A stretch of 64,000 nucleotides of DNA from Hypericum androsaemum (lineage: Eukaryota > Streptophyta > Magnoliopsida > Malpighiales > Hypericaceae), in the NCBI GenBank assembly GCA_963995505.1, contig OZ023198.1:1054001-1118000 (forward strand). Direction: 5' to 3'. The stretch's first letter is position 1. Every line of letters starts with the position of its first letter. The position numbers and the translations under genes were made by a program. The notes beneath the pieces are model-generated. The model was not told the DNA's origin. It was given only the letters and a program-made list of their open reading frames with translations, and made no database searches. Below are positions 1 through 10,157 of this stretch, piece after piece.

Positions 1-321
1 ATAGTTGAAAATTTGTACAGTCAAAGTAGGTTGCACCAGGTACGGATAGTTGACCATTTGGGAAACAGGGTGGGGAATTTGTCTGGGCTCTTTTGGTTCC
101 CGTTTCCCTCTCTAGGACACATGACATTTCTAAAGAATCAAAAATTGAACATGGTTTGGCTTTGGCGGGTAGTTGTGAATGGGGTAGGTTGGATACGGAG
201 ATTCTGACCCGTTATGAATGTGGTAGGTTAGATACGGGGATTATGACTAGTTTCCTACTACAAAATCTTCCTTTCAAATTAACCTGATATAATGTTTCTG
301 ATGAGTGGATTCGGGCTTTAC

Positions 322-924
322 CCTGACAAGCTTGTCAAATGTTGCGATGTGCAAGACATTGTTCCCTTCTCCATCTTTCTTGTGGAGCAAATTCCGCCTG
401 TCAGGTTCCTTGATCTCGTCCACCAACGCCTCGAATGCATCCCAATGGCAGTTCTTTAACGCCAGATGGAACACCGTCTCGCGGTCTGAGGTAGTCCTCC
501 GAGCGGAACCAGGACAAGCCTCGATCAGAGGTTTCAGGACGTGACCATGTCCGTTAACCACCGCTGTCTGTAGAGGAACCATCAGGGACCTATCCTTGGA
601 AAGACACATTCCAGGTTCGATCTCCACCAGCAACTCCACCATCGGCAGGTCCCCTCTTTGGCAGGCTATATGCAAGGGACTCCACCCTTCTTTCTTGCTC
701 CTCACTCTAACGCTTCCAGGGACCTGTCTCGCAATGTGCTCGGCCACGAGGTGGCTTCCGGACCGACATGCAAGCAGGAGAGGGCTCTCTTGCCATTCCT
801 TGACAGCAAGGTGCAACAGCTCCGGGTCCGCGGACCCGCAGTTGATGACTTGAGCAACGTCGTCTCTTGTGATTGCTTCATAAAGAGAAGACAGAAGGAT
901 GGCTACTCCAAATATCTGGCTCAT
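322..924 (-). CDS. Ankyrin repeat protein, BDA1-like, first coding exon (gene runs off the left edge)
   Basis: The exon encodes about 201 residues with consecutive ankyrin repeats; the helix-turn signatures PLLLACRSG, SPLHIACQRGD, PLQTAVVNGHG, TVFHLALKN and NVLHIAT are visible. I start at the ATG at 922-924 (MSQIFG), because the in-frame upstream ATG at 1075-1077 adds a lysine/asparagine-rich stretch that reads like 5' UTR. The exon ends after LVR at AGG|GTAAAG, phase 0. That is the same place and phase as the intron in the neighbouring ankyrin gene. No second exon is visible on the minus strand in bases 1-300, so the usual C-terminal PGG membrane domain should lie outside the window. Plant proteins of this type (ankyrin repeats plus PGG domain) are membrane-associated and include immune regulators such as BDA1/SNC2-pathway proteins; the exact function here is not known. 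Confidence 0.82.
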
Positions 925-1077
925 AATTCCAAATTGGATCGTTAACTGTTGGTTTTTTTTTTTGTTCACTTTTACTTGGGTTTTATGTCTTCTTGGATTC
1001 GGTTGGTTTATAGTAGTAGTAAGGATGTTTCGATAAAGTTTCTCAATTAGGAAGCTTCCTTGAGGTTTCGTGGCCAT

Positions 1078-2976
1078 GACATGGTAAATTAGAGGAATTG
1101 TTGGGGTGTATTTAAAGAAGTCTACAATAGCGTTTCTTTGTCCAATTTCGTGTAAGCTCCTCGTTCTTTGGCATATCTTGTTGACTTGGAGCTTTTAGTC
1201 TCTGCCTCACCCAATTCCAATTGCTCGGAAAGTTTAGTGACTTGCTTACAACGCGGCCACTATGATGTGATCATTTACGTAAACACGGGTGGGATAATCA
1301 AACGTCAACTTTGGACCCCGAAGAGATGTAAGTCTTCTATTATCTCATAAAATTCTTGCCCTCTTGTTATTATCTCCATATCTAGTTAAATTTTTTTTAG
1401 ATAATGAATAAGTAAATCTTATACGCTTATAAATAAATCTATCACTCTTGCAAATGATGATGAAATAATTTCGATACGGCCCCTTAAATGAAGTTCATCG
1501 AGCACACAAACTTTAATTTTGCCAACGTGTTGCGGAGAAAAGAGAACGAGTAACCCGAGATGAATTCGGAGTGGTCGTCCCAAGGTCGGTCTAAAGCTAT
1601 GCTAAGGATATGGGCCACGCTAAGCTATGGAAAAGAAAAGCGATATAAGATAAGTAATGTAAAGAGTAGTTGGACTATGTTGGTGATGTCCTTTCTCCGT
1701 CGCCCTAGCCCTTCTTATATAGCCCTAGCCCTTGAACTAGCTCCGTCCCTCAAAATAAAAAACTTCCATTAAGCCATTTCTTGTTTCACCCAGCTTAGAA
1801 TAGGAAAGCCTAAGCCGTCCTCAAGACCCCCGGCTCCAAGTCTCAACTCCGAGAGATTCGCTCCAAGTTATTTGCTCCTAATGTGAAAGATTCTCTCAGC
1901 TTTGTATAGGAAGACATAATCCGCCTTCCTTAAACGAACAGATTCCACCCAAAATCAGAATATCTTTGCCGTAACACTCAAACAACCGTGATCTGACTAA
2001 GAATATACCAAATCATGCACATATCCCAGGGATCCCGGCTCAACTTAGGAAATATAAGTTGACCCGACCTCTCGAACCTTCTATGCAAAAACTATCATGA
2101 GCCTGCCATCGTCCAAATTAACCTCACAGCACTAACCCCATCCCTCTGAAAGCCTATAACGTCCTATCGGGTCCCTGCCTAATGGACCGAGGTGCCCTAT
2201 TGGGCCTTGGAACGAGATGCCCTATCAACCATCACGGGCGGGGCACCCTGTCAAAGGATGGACATCCGAGCACGGAGCACGGGTTATTTCCCACGATACC
2301 GAAAACCCGGAACATCATTTTCATGTCTCAATACAACGTACCAAGATATGGAGGTTGTGCGAGGACGATAATAGGGCATGTATCTTATTGGAACTTTAAC
2401 TTCCCAAACACACTTTTTTTTTTACGACTTTGGTATGGTAGAATATTGACGAGGCCAGTAGTTGCGACCCTGATTATGCTCCATGCAGGGAGAATACCAT
2501 GCCAAATAGGTTGTATACTCTATGAAGTTTTAATGCATATACTTTTCAAAAAATAAAAGCCCTAATACTATGATATAATTTTAACATAAAATTTTAAAAC
2601 AATAGGTAAATAATTCTTCACGCTTATAACCAAGTGTTTCAATATTTTTCTCACATCTCACAAAAAGCGACATTTTTCATTATAACAATTTCCATCAGCC
2701 TATTACGGTGTCGGCGGAAACCCAAACCTTATTTTTATTTAGCGTCTTTTACATAAACGGTGATAAATATTTTTCAATAAATCTCTTTGTTAAATTAGAA
2801 TAATTTTATTACGAATTGATTGAAGTAGATTAAAAAATGTGTTTTACATACCATTTAAAAGATACAGAAATATACGGCTATCCACCAACGAATTTATGAA
2901 ATGGTGTGTTTTGGCTCGTGGAAGCAAATACATATCAGGTGCGGATGTTATTTATTTTAAGCGTATAGTTTGATAG
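1078..2976. other. Intergenic region between the divergent ankyrin genes
   Basis: No open reading frame here resembles a protein. Bases 1500-2350 are less AT-rich than the surroundings and read like old retroelement DNA, but I found no paired long terminal repeats, primer-binding site or target duplication. The rest is AT-rich and featureless. Confidence 0.5.
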
Positions 2977-2988
2977 ACCATCGTAAAA

Positions 2989-3297
2989 TTCGTGAGAGGA
3001 GGATACCTCTCATATTTTTCATGCGATAAATTTTTTGACTCATAGCAGTCCGTTTTATTGGACCTTTGATCCGCTGTGGCTTTGGTCCCTTGCGTTTGCA
3101 TTTGTATTTGGGGTAAATATAGGGAAATTTTTTGTTATGACACTTTAGTGTATTATAGGACAATTCGAAAAATATTTTAGATAACATTTATCATTTTTTT
3201 GTTATAATACGTATCTATTTTTATCTTGGGTATACTCATTGTACACATTGATGTAACTGACATTTGAAGAGTAATACAAATTTTACTTATAAAAAAA
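2989..3297 (+). mobile_element. Retroposed 309-bp sequence with A-tail and 12-bp target duplication
   Basis: The insert is bounded by the direct repeat ACCATCGTAAAA at 2977-2988 and 3298-3309 and ends in a short run of A just before the right repeat. That is the footprint of target-primed reverse transcription. The last 60 bp read like an mRNA 3' end rather than a tRNA-derived SINE; I saw no A or B box. It could be a 5'-truncated LINE or a fragment of a processed transcript. The source gene is not identifiable. Confidence 0.7.
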
Positions 3298-3309
3298 ACC
3301 ATCGTAAAA

Positions 3310-4066
3310 CTTTCCCTCGTGACGCCCGAGTTCAATGCTGCAAAAAGAATACGAAATTATCACCCATCGACTTTATTTGATCCTGGAAATTGCCAGGTGA
3401 TATCGCTCTACGTTTATTCCACATTCCATCCAACTGCAAGTTGGCGGTTGATTATATCAACGAAGAATCAACCACAATAGACTATTGTGGCAAGCGAAAA
3501 AGGTAGCTATTTTGACAAGATTATTTATTAGAAGATTGTATAATTTGCAAGCTTGAATTTATTCCAAGATGCACGAACAAAGTCGTCAATTAGGTCACGA
3601 AGTAAACGAACTATTGTACACCAATTTTTTTTTTTAACGCAATATAAAAGGCAAGGTTTTCAATTTTTTTTTAAGGTCAAGGGCCTTGAGGCCAGTACGC
3701 CAACAAGCAAGTACTAATAGGCAAATTACACCAATGTCACGTAATTGGCAAAAATGTCAATGCTTTCCAAGTCACCAGCGAAATTGCCCGGAAAATATCT
3801 CCTTTTTATCTCTATCCCTGAGCAATACATTGATTTCATTAATAAAAAATCTAAGAGAGAGAGAGAGAGATAATGAACCAGGAAATTACAACATGGGTTT
3901 CCTTTGACCAATTCAAATAGGTGATGTAATTCCAGGAAATTTCTTCCCTGTGCCTGTAAGAACTTGAATACGGAAATTTCTTGTTAACTAGCTAGTTCAC
4001 AATAGCTGAGAATAAAGGAAATGAAGCTAGAGACTTTCCAAATTTTCCCGCCTAGTTTTATTTAGT
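3310..4066. other. Upstream region of the second ankyrin gene
   Basis: AT-rich DNA with a (GA)n run near 3855-3868 and no coding signal. It presumably contains the promoter and 5' UTR of the ankyrin gene that follows; I saw no distinctive element. Confidence 0.4.
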
Positions 4067-4099
4067 GTGCAGCCTCCAAAAACACAACATCCTTCTTCC

Positions 4100-5272
4100 A
4101 TGGAAGTAACACGTCTGCTGATAGAGTTCCTTCGAGGCAGCCTAACCCGTCGCGATGATGAGCAGCAACTCTATCAGGGATTGCTTGGTTCGCCCCCACT
4201 AATGCCGGATGAGACACCGTTGCAGAAGGCATCCAGGGAAGGGAATGTGGGGGACCTCGCGAAGTTGCTCGACGAGAATGATGGTTCCCTGATGGAACTG
4301 ACGCCTCGGGGAGAGACACCTCTTCACCTGGCGGCCATGAATGGCCACCTTGAAGTGGTGAGGGTGTTGCTGGATCATGCCGAGCGGAAGAGATATTGCA
4401 GGCAATTCATCAATGCGAGGAATTGCATCGCAGAGACCGCGTTGCATTTAGCAACTTTCAGAAATGATGTTCAAGTACTTCTCTTGCTTATTCCCTTTCC
4501 CACTTTCAAACTGAGATTGATTGAACTAAGCATTTTCCTGTTCTGTCAACTGCAGGTGTTGAAGTTATTACTGGAGGATTCATCTTTTGCAGGGATGGTA
4601 GAGGTCAACGCCAAGACTAATGGTGGCTTCACAGCGCTGGACATCTTGGATTCTCTTTCCGAAACAGGGGAAGTGAAAGAAGAAATCGAAAAGGTTCTTC
4701 GAAGAGCCGGAGGAGTGAGAGGGAATGAAACAAAGTCGCTGAAAGATGGATGCAACCAAGAGGTGCAAATTGAAGTTGATCAACATTTTCGACGTCCTTC
4801 CGGGGCTCACAGGACAAGACCATCCGTAAATGGTGCTCACGTGGTGCTACTCTTAGCGACTCTGTTCGCGATGATGACCTTCCATGCTGCACTAAGAATT
4901 GACAGCCTTTCTGCAAGGGTAATGGGTGATCACCAACTGTCTCTTGAAACTACCATCCAAGAAACAAGGATGGAGGCGGCGACGCTCACACGCGTGTTTG
5001 TTCTCTTCAACTCGATGGCCTTCTTCTCGTCGCTTGGCTTGATCACAATCCTCTTACACAATCTGCCGCCTCTATTGCCCTGGCTCCTGATATTGGTAGC
5101 TTCCTTCAGCGGGGCCTACATCTGCGCGGTCATGGCAAGTACTTCGGTTGACGAATTCACAGCTGTTGCGCTCTTGGGAGCTTCTGTTCTGACCGCGGCG
5201 ATAGTGAACTGCGTGGCATCAACAAGGTGGCTCCTGATCGACTTCGATGGATATGCAAGAGACATCCCGTGA
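4100..5272 (+). CDS. Ankyrin repeat protein with C-terminal PGG membrane domain, BDA1-like
   Basis: Two exons, 4100-4474 and 4556-5272, give about 363 residues. The 81-bp intron (GTACTT...CTGCAG) is a multiple of three without an in-frame stop, so the unspliced frame stays open. The N-terminal half has three to four ankyrin repeats (TPLQKASREGN, TPLHLAAMNGHLEVV, TALHLATFRNDV). The C-terminal half starts with VNGAHVVLLLATLFA and has about four hydrophobic segments, the PGG domain arrangement. I chose the ATG at 4100 (MEVTRLL); an in-frame ATG at 4067 would add 11 residues. The protein is somewhat short for the family because it has few ankyrin repeats. It faces away from a relative about 3.2 kb to the left with the same intron position, so the two are probably tandem-family members. 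Family members are plasma-membrane regulators of immunity or growth; the specific role is unknown. Confidence 0.88.
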   Translation: MEVTRLLIEFLRGSLTRRDDEQQLYQGLLGSPPLMPDETPLQKASREGNVGDLAKLLDENDGSLMELTPRGETPLHLAAMNGHLEVVRVLLDHAERKRYCRQFINARNCIAETALHLATFRNDVQVLLLLIPFPTFKLRLIELSIFLFCQLQVLKLLLEDSSFAGMVEVNAKTNGGFTALDILDSLSETGEVKEEIEKVLRRAGGVRGNETKSLKDGCNQEVQIEVDQHFRRPSGAHRTRPSVNGAHVVLLLATLFAMMTFHAALRIDSLSARVMGDHQLSLETTIQETRMEAATLTRVFVLFNSMAFFSSLGLITILLHNLPPLLPWLLILVASFSGAYICAVMASTSVDEFTAVALLGASVLTAAIVNCVASTRWLLIDFDGYARDIP

Positions 5273-6549
5273 TCGGACTTGATTGGATCTGCAGAAAGAC
5301 CTCTTATTGCCTTCTGCAGGAAGTTTCTTAGTTGTTTGTTTGTCACAAACTAGTACTATTATAGACATTATAAATTGAAGTAATCATGTCCCTCTTTCTT
5401 TCAAAAAAAAAGAAGAAGCAAGTGATTATGCCATTCTAGCTTTCGATTGTAATAAGGCTGCTGATGCAGTGAATTGTTGTTGTCTCCTCCTGTAATCTTT
5501 ACCATTCTCTTTATGTATGTCCATTTTATCTGTTAAGTAGTCTGATCTTGGTACTCTTCTCTCTATTGTGGAAGTTTCGCATCATAAATGTCTTAAGGGT
5601 TTTTTTTTTCTGTCGTAAGTTTTATCCCATCGGATTTTATTACGAGAGGATTTTGATCCAATTCGATTCACATAGTCTCATTTTAGACCTTATAGCTGTT
5701 GGAAAACGGGAGAGAGAGAAGTGAAAGAAAAGAATAAAAGTTGAGTTTTGACTTACCTTTTACCAAATCTTTGTACCACATTGGTTTGTACAAGGATGAG
5801 AATCAAATTTAAAAGGAGATGTATGTTATGGAGCTTGTAAAGAGCTTGTGAGAAGAATAGTCTTCGGTGGGCCGAAATTGAGCTCATTTGGTATATTTTG
5901 ACAATTTTGCCCCCATCCCCCCCCCCCCCCCCCCCCCCCGGTGCACAATATTTGTTATAAAACCTCCCCAATTTTTTGCATCCACGTTTTCATTTGTTAC
6001 AGTCAAAGTAGTTACCAACATTCATATTTTGGCCCTAATTCTTTACCCCATGTATCTTCTTCAGGTTCTATAATAGAGGTTCTCAGGTAGCTTCTAAAAC
6101 ATACCATCCTACGCTTCTCTCCCTCTCCTCTAGCTTTCTCATTTCCGAGTTGCTCACTTATTCTTGTTAGTTCAGGTTACCCAAGCTTAATTTTGGACGG
6201 GTCTGTTTAATCCTGGAGAGTCATCACCCTCGGTGAATTGATTCTTAAAGACAGTGTTTCGCAGCACGACTCAGACTATCGATATTCTTGTTTGGTTCGA
6301 GTTTTATCCGGAGAGAAGTTGCACTTCGGCCAACAATAGCAACCAATTAGCAACTTTGTTTACCGATCACAGAGTGTAATTAAGCTTACACAAATGTAAT
6401 TGTCTAAATTTTATACTAGCTAGCATGGCAAAACTTTCCACTCTCCAATTTATCGCATTTGTCTCGCCAAATCAATCGCGAGTTTGCAATCCAATTCAAT
6501 TTGAGAATGGGTATTGGCGTAGCTCCTTCTAGGATAACCGTAAATGATA
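5273..6549. other. 3' flank of the ankyrin gene with a 23-base C run
   Basis: AT-rich intergenic sequence. The notable item is an uninterrupted run of 23 C at 5917-5939. No gene-like reading frame is present; the short frames crossing the C run are artefacts of the homopolymer. Confidence 0.5.
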
Positions 6550-6786
6550 TGTTCTGTCTGAAAGTCTTAAGTGATTTGATTAGTACTATTCATACTAATA
6601 AGGTGCACCTTCTTTTTCGGCACATATCCTGAGAGAACTCCAAGGTTTAACGCATTTGGCCGGGAGTAGGATCAAGATTGGTGACCTCCTGAGAAGTTTC
6701 TAGAATGCGTGTGAGTAGGGACAAGACACGCTGGAAAAGACCCGTGTTGGTCTATAAAGGCAGTCGGTCGGATCACGGGCGTTACA
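6550..6786 (+). mobile_element. Solo LTR of a Cassandra-type TRIM (5S rRNA-like LTR)
   Basis: This stretch matches the LTR of the element at 48373-48618 over most of its length, from the GATTTGATTAGTACTAT box to the CACGG..GTTACA end. Its middle third resembles plant 5S rRNA: GAACTCC, then TTAAGCG-like TTTAACGC, GGGAGTAGGATCA and GGTGACCTCCTGAGAAGTTT. LTRs carrying a 5S-derived promoter define the Cassandra TRIM family. No primer-binding site follows and no target duplication is evident, so it is a solo LTR or a decayed end. The left boundary is approximate. Confidence 0.7.
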
Positions 6787-6954
6787 CCTTCACAATTTCA
6801 AAGTTAACTGAATAGATTTCGTTCTCTCGTATATCGATTTCGTTTCCCTGATTGGTATGCATTAAGGGTTTGTTTCCCTGCAAATCAGTTAGGAAGGTGG
6901 TCTGAGTTTTGATTCAGCCTTTTTTCGACTACAAGGTAGAAGGAGAGATGATGT

Positions 6955-7081
6955 CATCCTTTTTTGTTTTTGTTTTAAGGGTTTTTTCGTCATTTCAATG
7001 ACAAAAAAAGAAAAAAAAACTCATTAAAGGACCCAAAAGTATAATAAAATCAAATCCGAGAGATTTGAGAGTAATTTTCCC
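6955..7081. repeat. Isolated right end of the recurring TIR element family
   Basis: The sequence GTCATTTCAATGACAAAA followed by AGTATAATAAAATCAAA and ending in GAGAGTAATTTTCCC is the right terminal block found in the TIR elements at 8024-9130, 20232-21224 and 48841-49983. No matching left end is visible nearby, so this is a truncated or solo end. Confidence 0.6.
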
Positions 7082-7083
7082 TT

Positions 7084-8023
7084 TTTCTTTTTTTTATTAT
7101 CAAATATTTCGACACGAGATACCCTTTTATTTTAAGGCAAAGAAGGATCGTACCGTTCGAGAATCTGGAAAAATTCCAATAAATATGATTTTCTTAACCA
7201 TGCTTTCTTGAAAGGAAAACGTGAATTTTTCTTTTTTTGTGTATTTTTTTATTATCAAGTATTTGGACACACTTTACTAACAAATTTAAGTGCGAATTTG
7301 TTAAATATTTTTTTATAATTTAGAATACTTATCTCTACTATCAATTTGGGGACAAGTTAGAGGCTACACCATCACGGGGCAATTGTCTCCACTTATTTAT
7401 AATCTTCAAATTGTTGGATAATTTTTTCTAGAAATCTGGTCCCCATAACTTTTCAATCTTATCATAAGTTACACATGTAATTTTACTACAAGTTTTTCAT
7501 AATAAATGATAATGATTAGAATACAAGTTACATTTATATAGAGACTATTCTGACTCGAAACAATGACCAATATTTATCGTTCACTTCCGAGACATGTTTG
7601 CCGTCGGAACCGACACCACCTACATAAAGTCAGATTCAGTGGAGACAAGACGTGTCCCTACCAATGGGAACTAACGTAAACCAATATCATTACATGTACA
7701 AACCAATATCACTTCACATGCAAACCAATATTATTCTACCTTTGTCATCACCAAAGACTACGTCCAACGCCTGATCACTGTTCTAGAACCGGTTACACGG
7801 TTCTGAAATATAGACCAAAAATAGATCTTTCTTACAAATGTCCAGAACGGTTCATGGAGCCGTTAGTTTTTTTTTTTAATATGATTTAGTTCTAAGAGAA
7901 TCAACATTTGACTCCGCTACACGATCTTGGAACCTCATGTTCTACAATTGTGGAAAATATACAACTTGAACTAGAACTTTTCTATAAATTCTTGGATCAG
8001 TGAACCGTCGATTTAATTTTTTT
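7084..8023. other. AT-rich intergenic region
   Basis: No gene. A block near 7770-7990 with AACCG/GGTTCC words resembles blocks at 9170-9350, 62630-62790 and 62980-63110, suggesting fragments of one more MITE family. I could not define its ends. Confidence 0.35.
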
Positions 8024-9130
8024 AGAGAAAATTATTGCAGTATTCTTCGTATTTGACTAAATCAATAATTTAGTTCCTCGTATTTCAAAAATTATTCTCG
8101 CATCTTCCGTATATAATTTTATTTTATTATATGTTCGTGTCCCTCGCTAATGTTAACATGTATTTTTTCATTTTCTGTGGAAATTTCAAAACTAACGTTA
8201 CAAAACAAAAAAAAATCCACATTCTTCCTCGCGTGGAGGTTGACCCGGCGCTGACTTCCCCTTCGACTCCTCCCTCACTCTCTGGGAACAACCTCGTGCC
8301 AGGACCTGAGACCTGGAATCCCTCCGATCCCGAGCTTCAGGAAGGAGCCCAAAGCCGCCTCAGTCCAATCGCCATCGTTTCCGGATTCCTCGTTCTCTGC
8401 TTATCGTGTTTCGGGGTTTTCTAAAGTTTGACGGCCGGCATCGGCATCAGAACCCAATGTTAAAGACTCCATCGATTAAATTAGTTGGAGAAGAAGACTC
8501 CATTTTATTTGAAAGAGTATCTTAGGTTCGCAGACGAAGATTCTGTTTTTGAGACTCCATTCCGTTTTTGGAACCCAATTAATTTGTTTGTTAGTCTGGA
8601 GGAGAAGATAATTTTGTAGACCACTTATTTAGTTTGTTAGAGAATTGGGAGGATTGGGAACCGGATATATGATTGGGTTTCTGCCGTGAAGAAGAGGACG
8701 ATGGTGAAGGGAGGTTTCATGTCTTCGCGAGAATCGCCGGAGGAAGAGGAAGGAGATGGAATAGTTCCCTGGGGGTTTCTAATGAAAGAATTAGTGTTCG
8801 TCGAGGGTCATGAGGAGCCTTGAGCTCCATGTCGTTTGGGTCACGATGAGCAAGTTGATGTTCGTCCGAGTTTGATTCGCCGGAAAAGATGATTGGATTT
8901 CGTCGGAGAAAATGGCCGGCGATCAGAATGAGGAAGATGGTAATTTTTTGTTTCTAAAGGGTATTTTTGTCATTTCAATGACAAAATGAAAAAAAAAATT
9001 TGATGACGTCACCTAGGGAACCGAGAGTATAATAAAATCAAACACAGGAAACGGAAGAATAATTTTTAAAACACGGAAGACTAAATCATCGATTTAGTCA
9101 AACACAAAAGATACCACGATAATTTACCCC
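8024..9130. mobile_element. Non-autonomous TIR element, about 1.1 kb
   Basis: The first roughly 200 bp are, as reverse complement, similar to the last roughly 200 bp: both run AAATTAT, TTTGACTAAATC, GATTTAGT, AAAAATTATTCT and GTTTGATTTTATTATA from the outside inwards. The interior is GC-richer than the surroundings and has short open frames (for example 8131-8424) that I do not recognise. No transposase is present. The long inverted repeats and unrelated GC-rich cargo resemble Mutator-like or foldback elements, but the flanks are T-rich and I could not settle a target duplication, so the superfamily is uncertain. Confidence 0.65.
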
Positions 9131-9575
9131 TTTTTTAACATGGTTTAGCTACGAAGAAAACAAAATTCGACTCCATTTCACAGTTGAGAATTTCCGGTTC
9201 CACAAATCATAGTTAAGGCACTTCCACAAAGTTGGAACCGTGACCAAAATCTTCCCAAAAAGTTCTGGAACAGTTCAAAAAATTTGACCATGCTTCAAAT
9301 TTTGGCTATGAAACTTCTTGTTCCGGAATTGTGGCCGAGTTTAAATCTAGTGAAGGTAATTCCCATCATAGAATTTAATAAATTAGAACATGAATTTGTA
9401 ATATTTTACATTTTCCCTGGTATTAAAAATGACATAAAAAATAGAGTTTGAAAGTGAACTTTTCCATGAAGAAATTGCAGTAATAAATAACTAAAGAATC
9501 AACAATTTGTAGTCAGATGCTTCTGTTCAGATTTGCAATATTAGGAAAGAAATTTAAAAGTACTAATCAAGATAG

Positions 9576-9649
9576 AGCAGAAATGAAATATATTCTAATG
9601 ATTTAGATTTTTAGCAGAAATGAAATATATTCTAATGATTTAGATTTTT
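9576..9649. repeat. 37-bp tandem duplication
   Basis: Two head-to-tail copies of a 37-bp unit beginning AGCAGAAATGAAATATATTC occupy 9576-9612 and 9613-9649, with no difference between the copies as read. The identity indicates a recent slippage or repair duplication. There is no coding consequence. Confidence 0.85.
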
Positions 9650-9827
9650 ATTTTATTTTAATAGTAGACATGATCTGTGTTGAAAATTTGTTTCAGCTAT
9701 TCAAAATTCAACATCTTACAATCAATCATATTCAGTAAAAAAGTCCATTTGAAGTGTGAATTTACCTACTCAAATCTCGCAGACCATCTCTTTTGAACAA
9801 AAAATAACTCAAAAATGTACATACACA

Positions 9828-9946
9828 TTTTTTTTTGGAGTAAATTGTTTCCACAATTCCGGATCTTGTACGATCGTTGGGACTCGATCCTCCCACCTCA
9901 TGCTTAAGGACTGACACTGTATCCATCAGACCATACGTGCGGTAGT
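9828..9946 (-). mobile_element. tRNA-derived SINE, minus strand
   Basis: Read on the minus strand the element starts at 9946. It contains an A-box-like TGGTCTGATGG, a B-box-like GGATCGAGTCC about 40 bp later, and ends in a run of nine A (the T run at 9828-9836). It is flanked by AATGTACATACACA (9814-9827) and AATGTACATAGACA (9947-9960), a 14-bp target duplication with one mismatch. At 119 bp it is a compact SINE. The internal RNA polymerase III boxes look usable, but activity cannot be judged. Confidence 0.75.
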
Positions 9947-10157
9947 AATGTACATAGACATTGATGAAAGCAACTTGGTATAAAACATGCAGTGTTTAGC
10001 TTAACTACATACACATCGATGAAAGCAAAATTTTGGGCACGAGTTTAAACTGCCTGGACTTTTCGACCTCTCTATAACCATTGGCTCCAAAATTGTAGAT
10101 CTGAGCAGATTAGTTTCTCCATCATTGTTGCATTCTGAAGGTGACGAGAAACCCGAC

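Noticed and set aside
1075..1077. Upstream in-frame ATG that would extend the left ankyrin protein by 51 residues
   Set aside because: The added sequence is Lys/Asn/Thr-rich and looks like translated leader; the ATG at 922-924 starts where the protein-like sequence begins. I cannot exclude the longer form.
8131..8424. Open frame of 97 codons ending in a hydrophobic segment (VSGFLVLCLSCFGVF)
   Set aside because: It starts inside the inverted repeat of a TIR element, and the first third is translated AT-rich transposon end. No conserved motif supports it as a gene.
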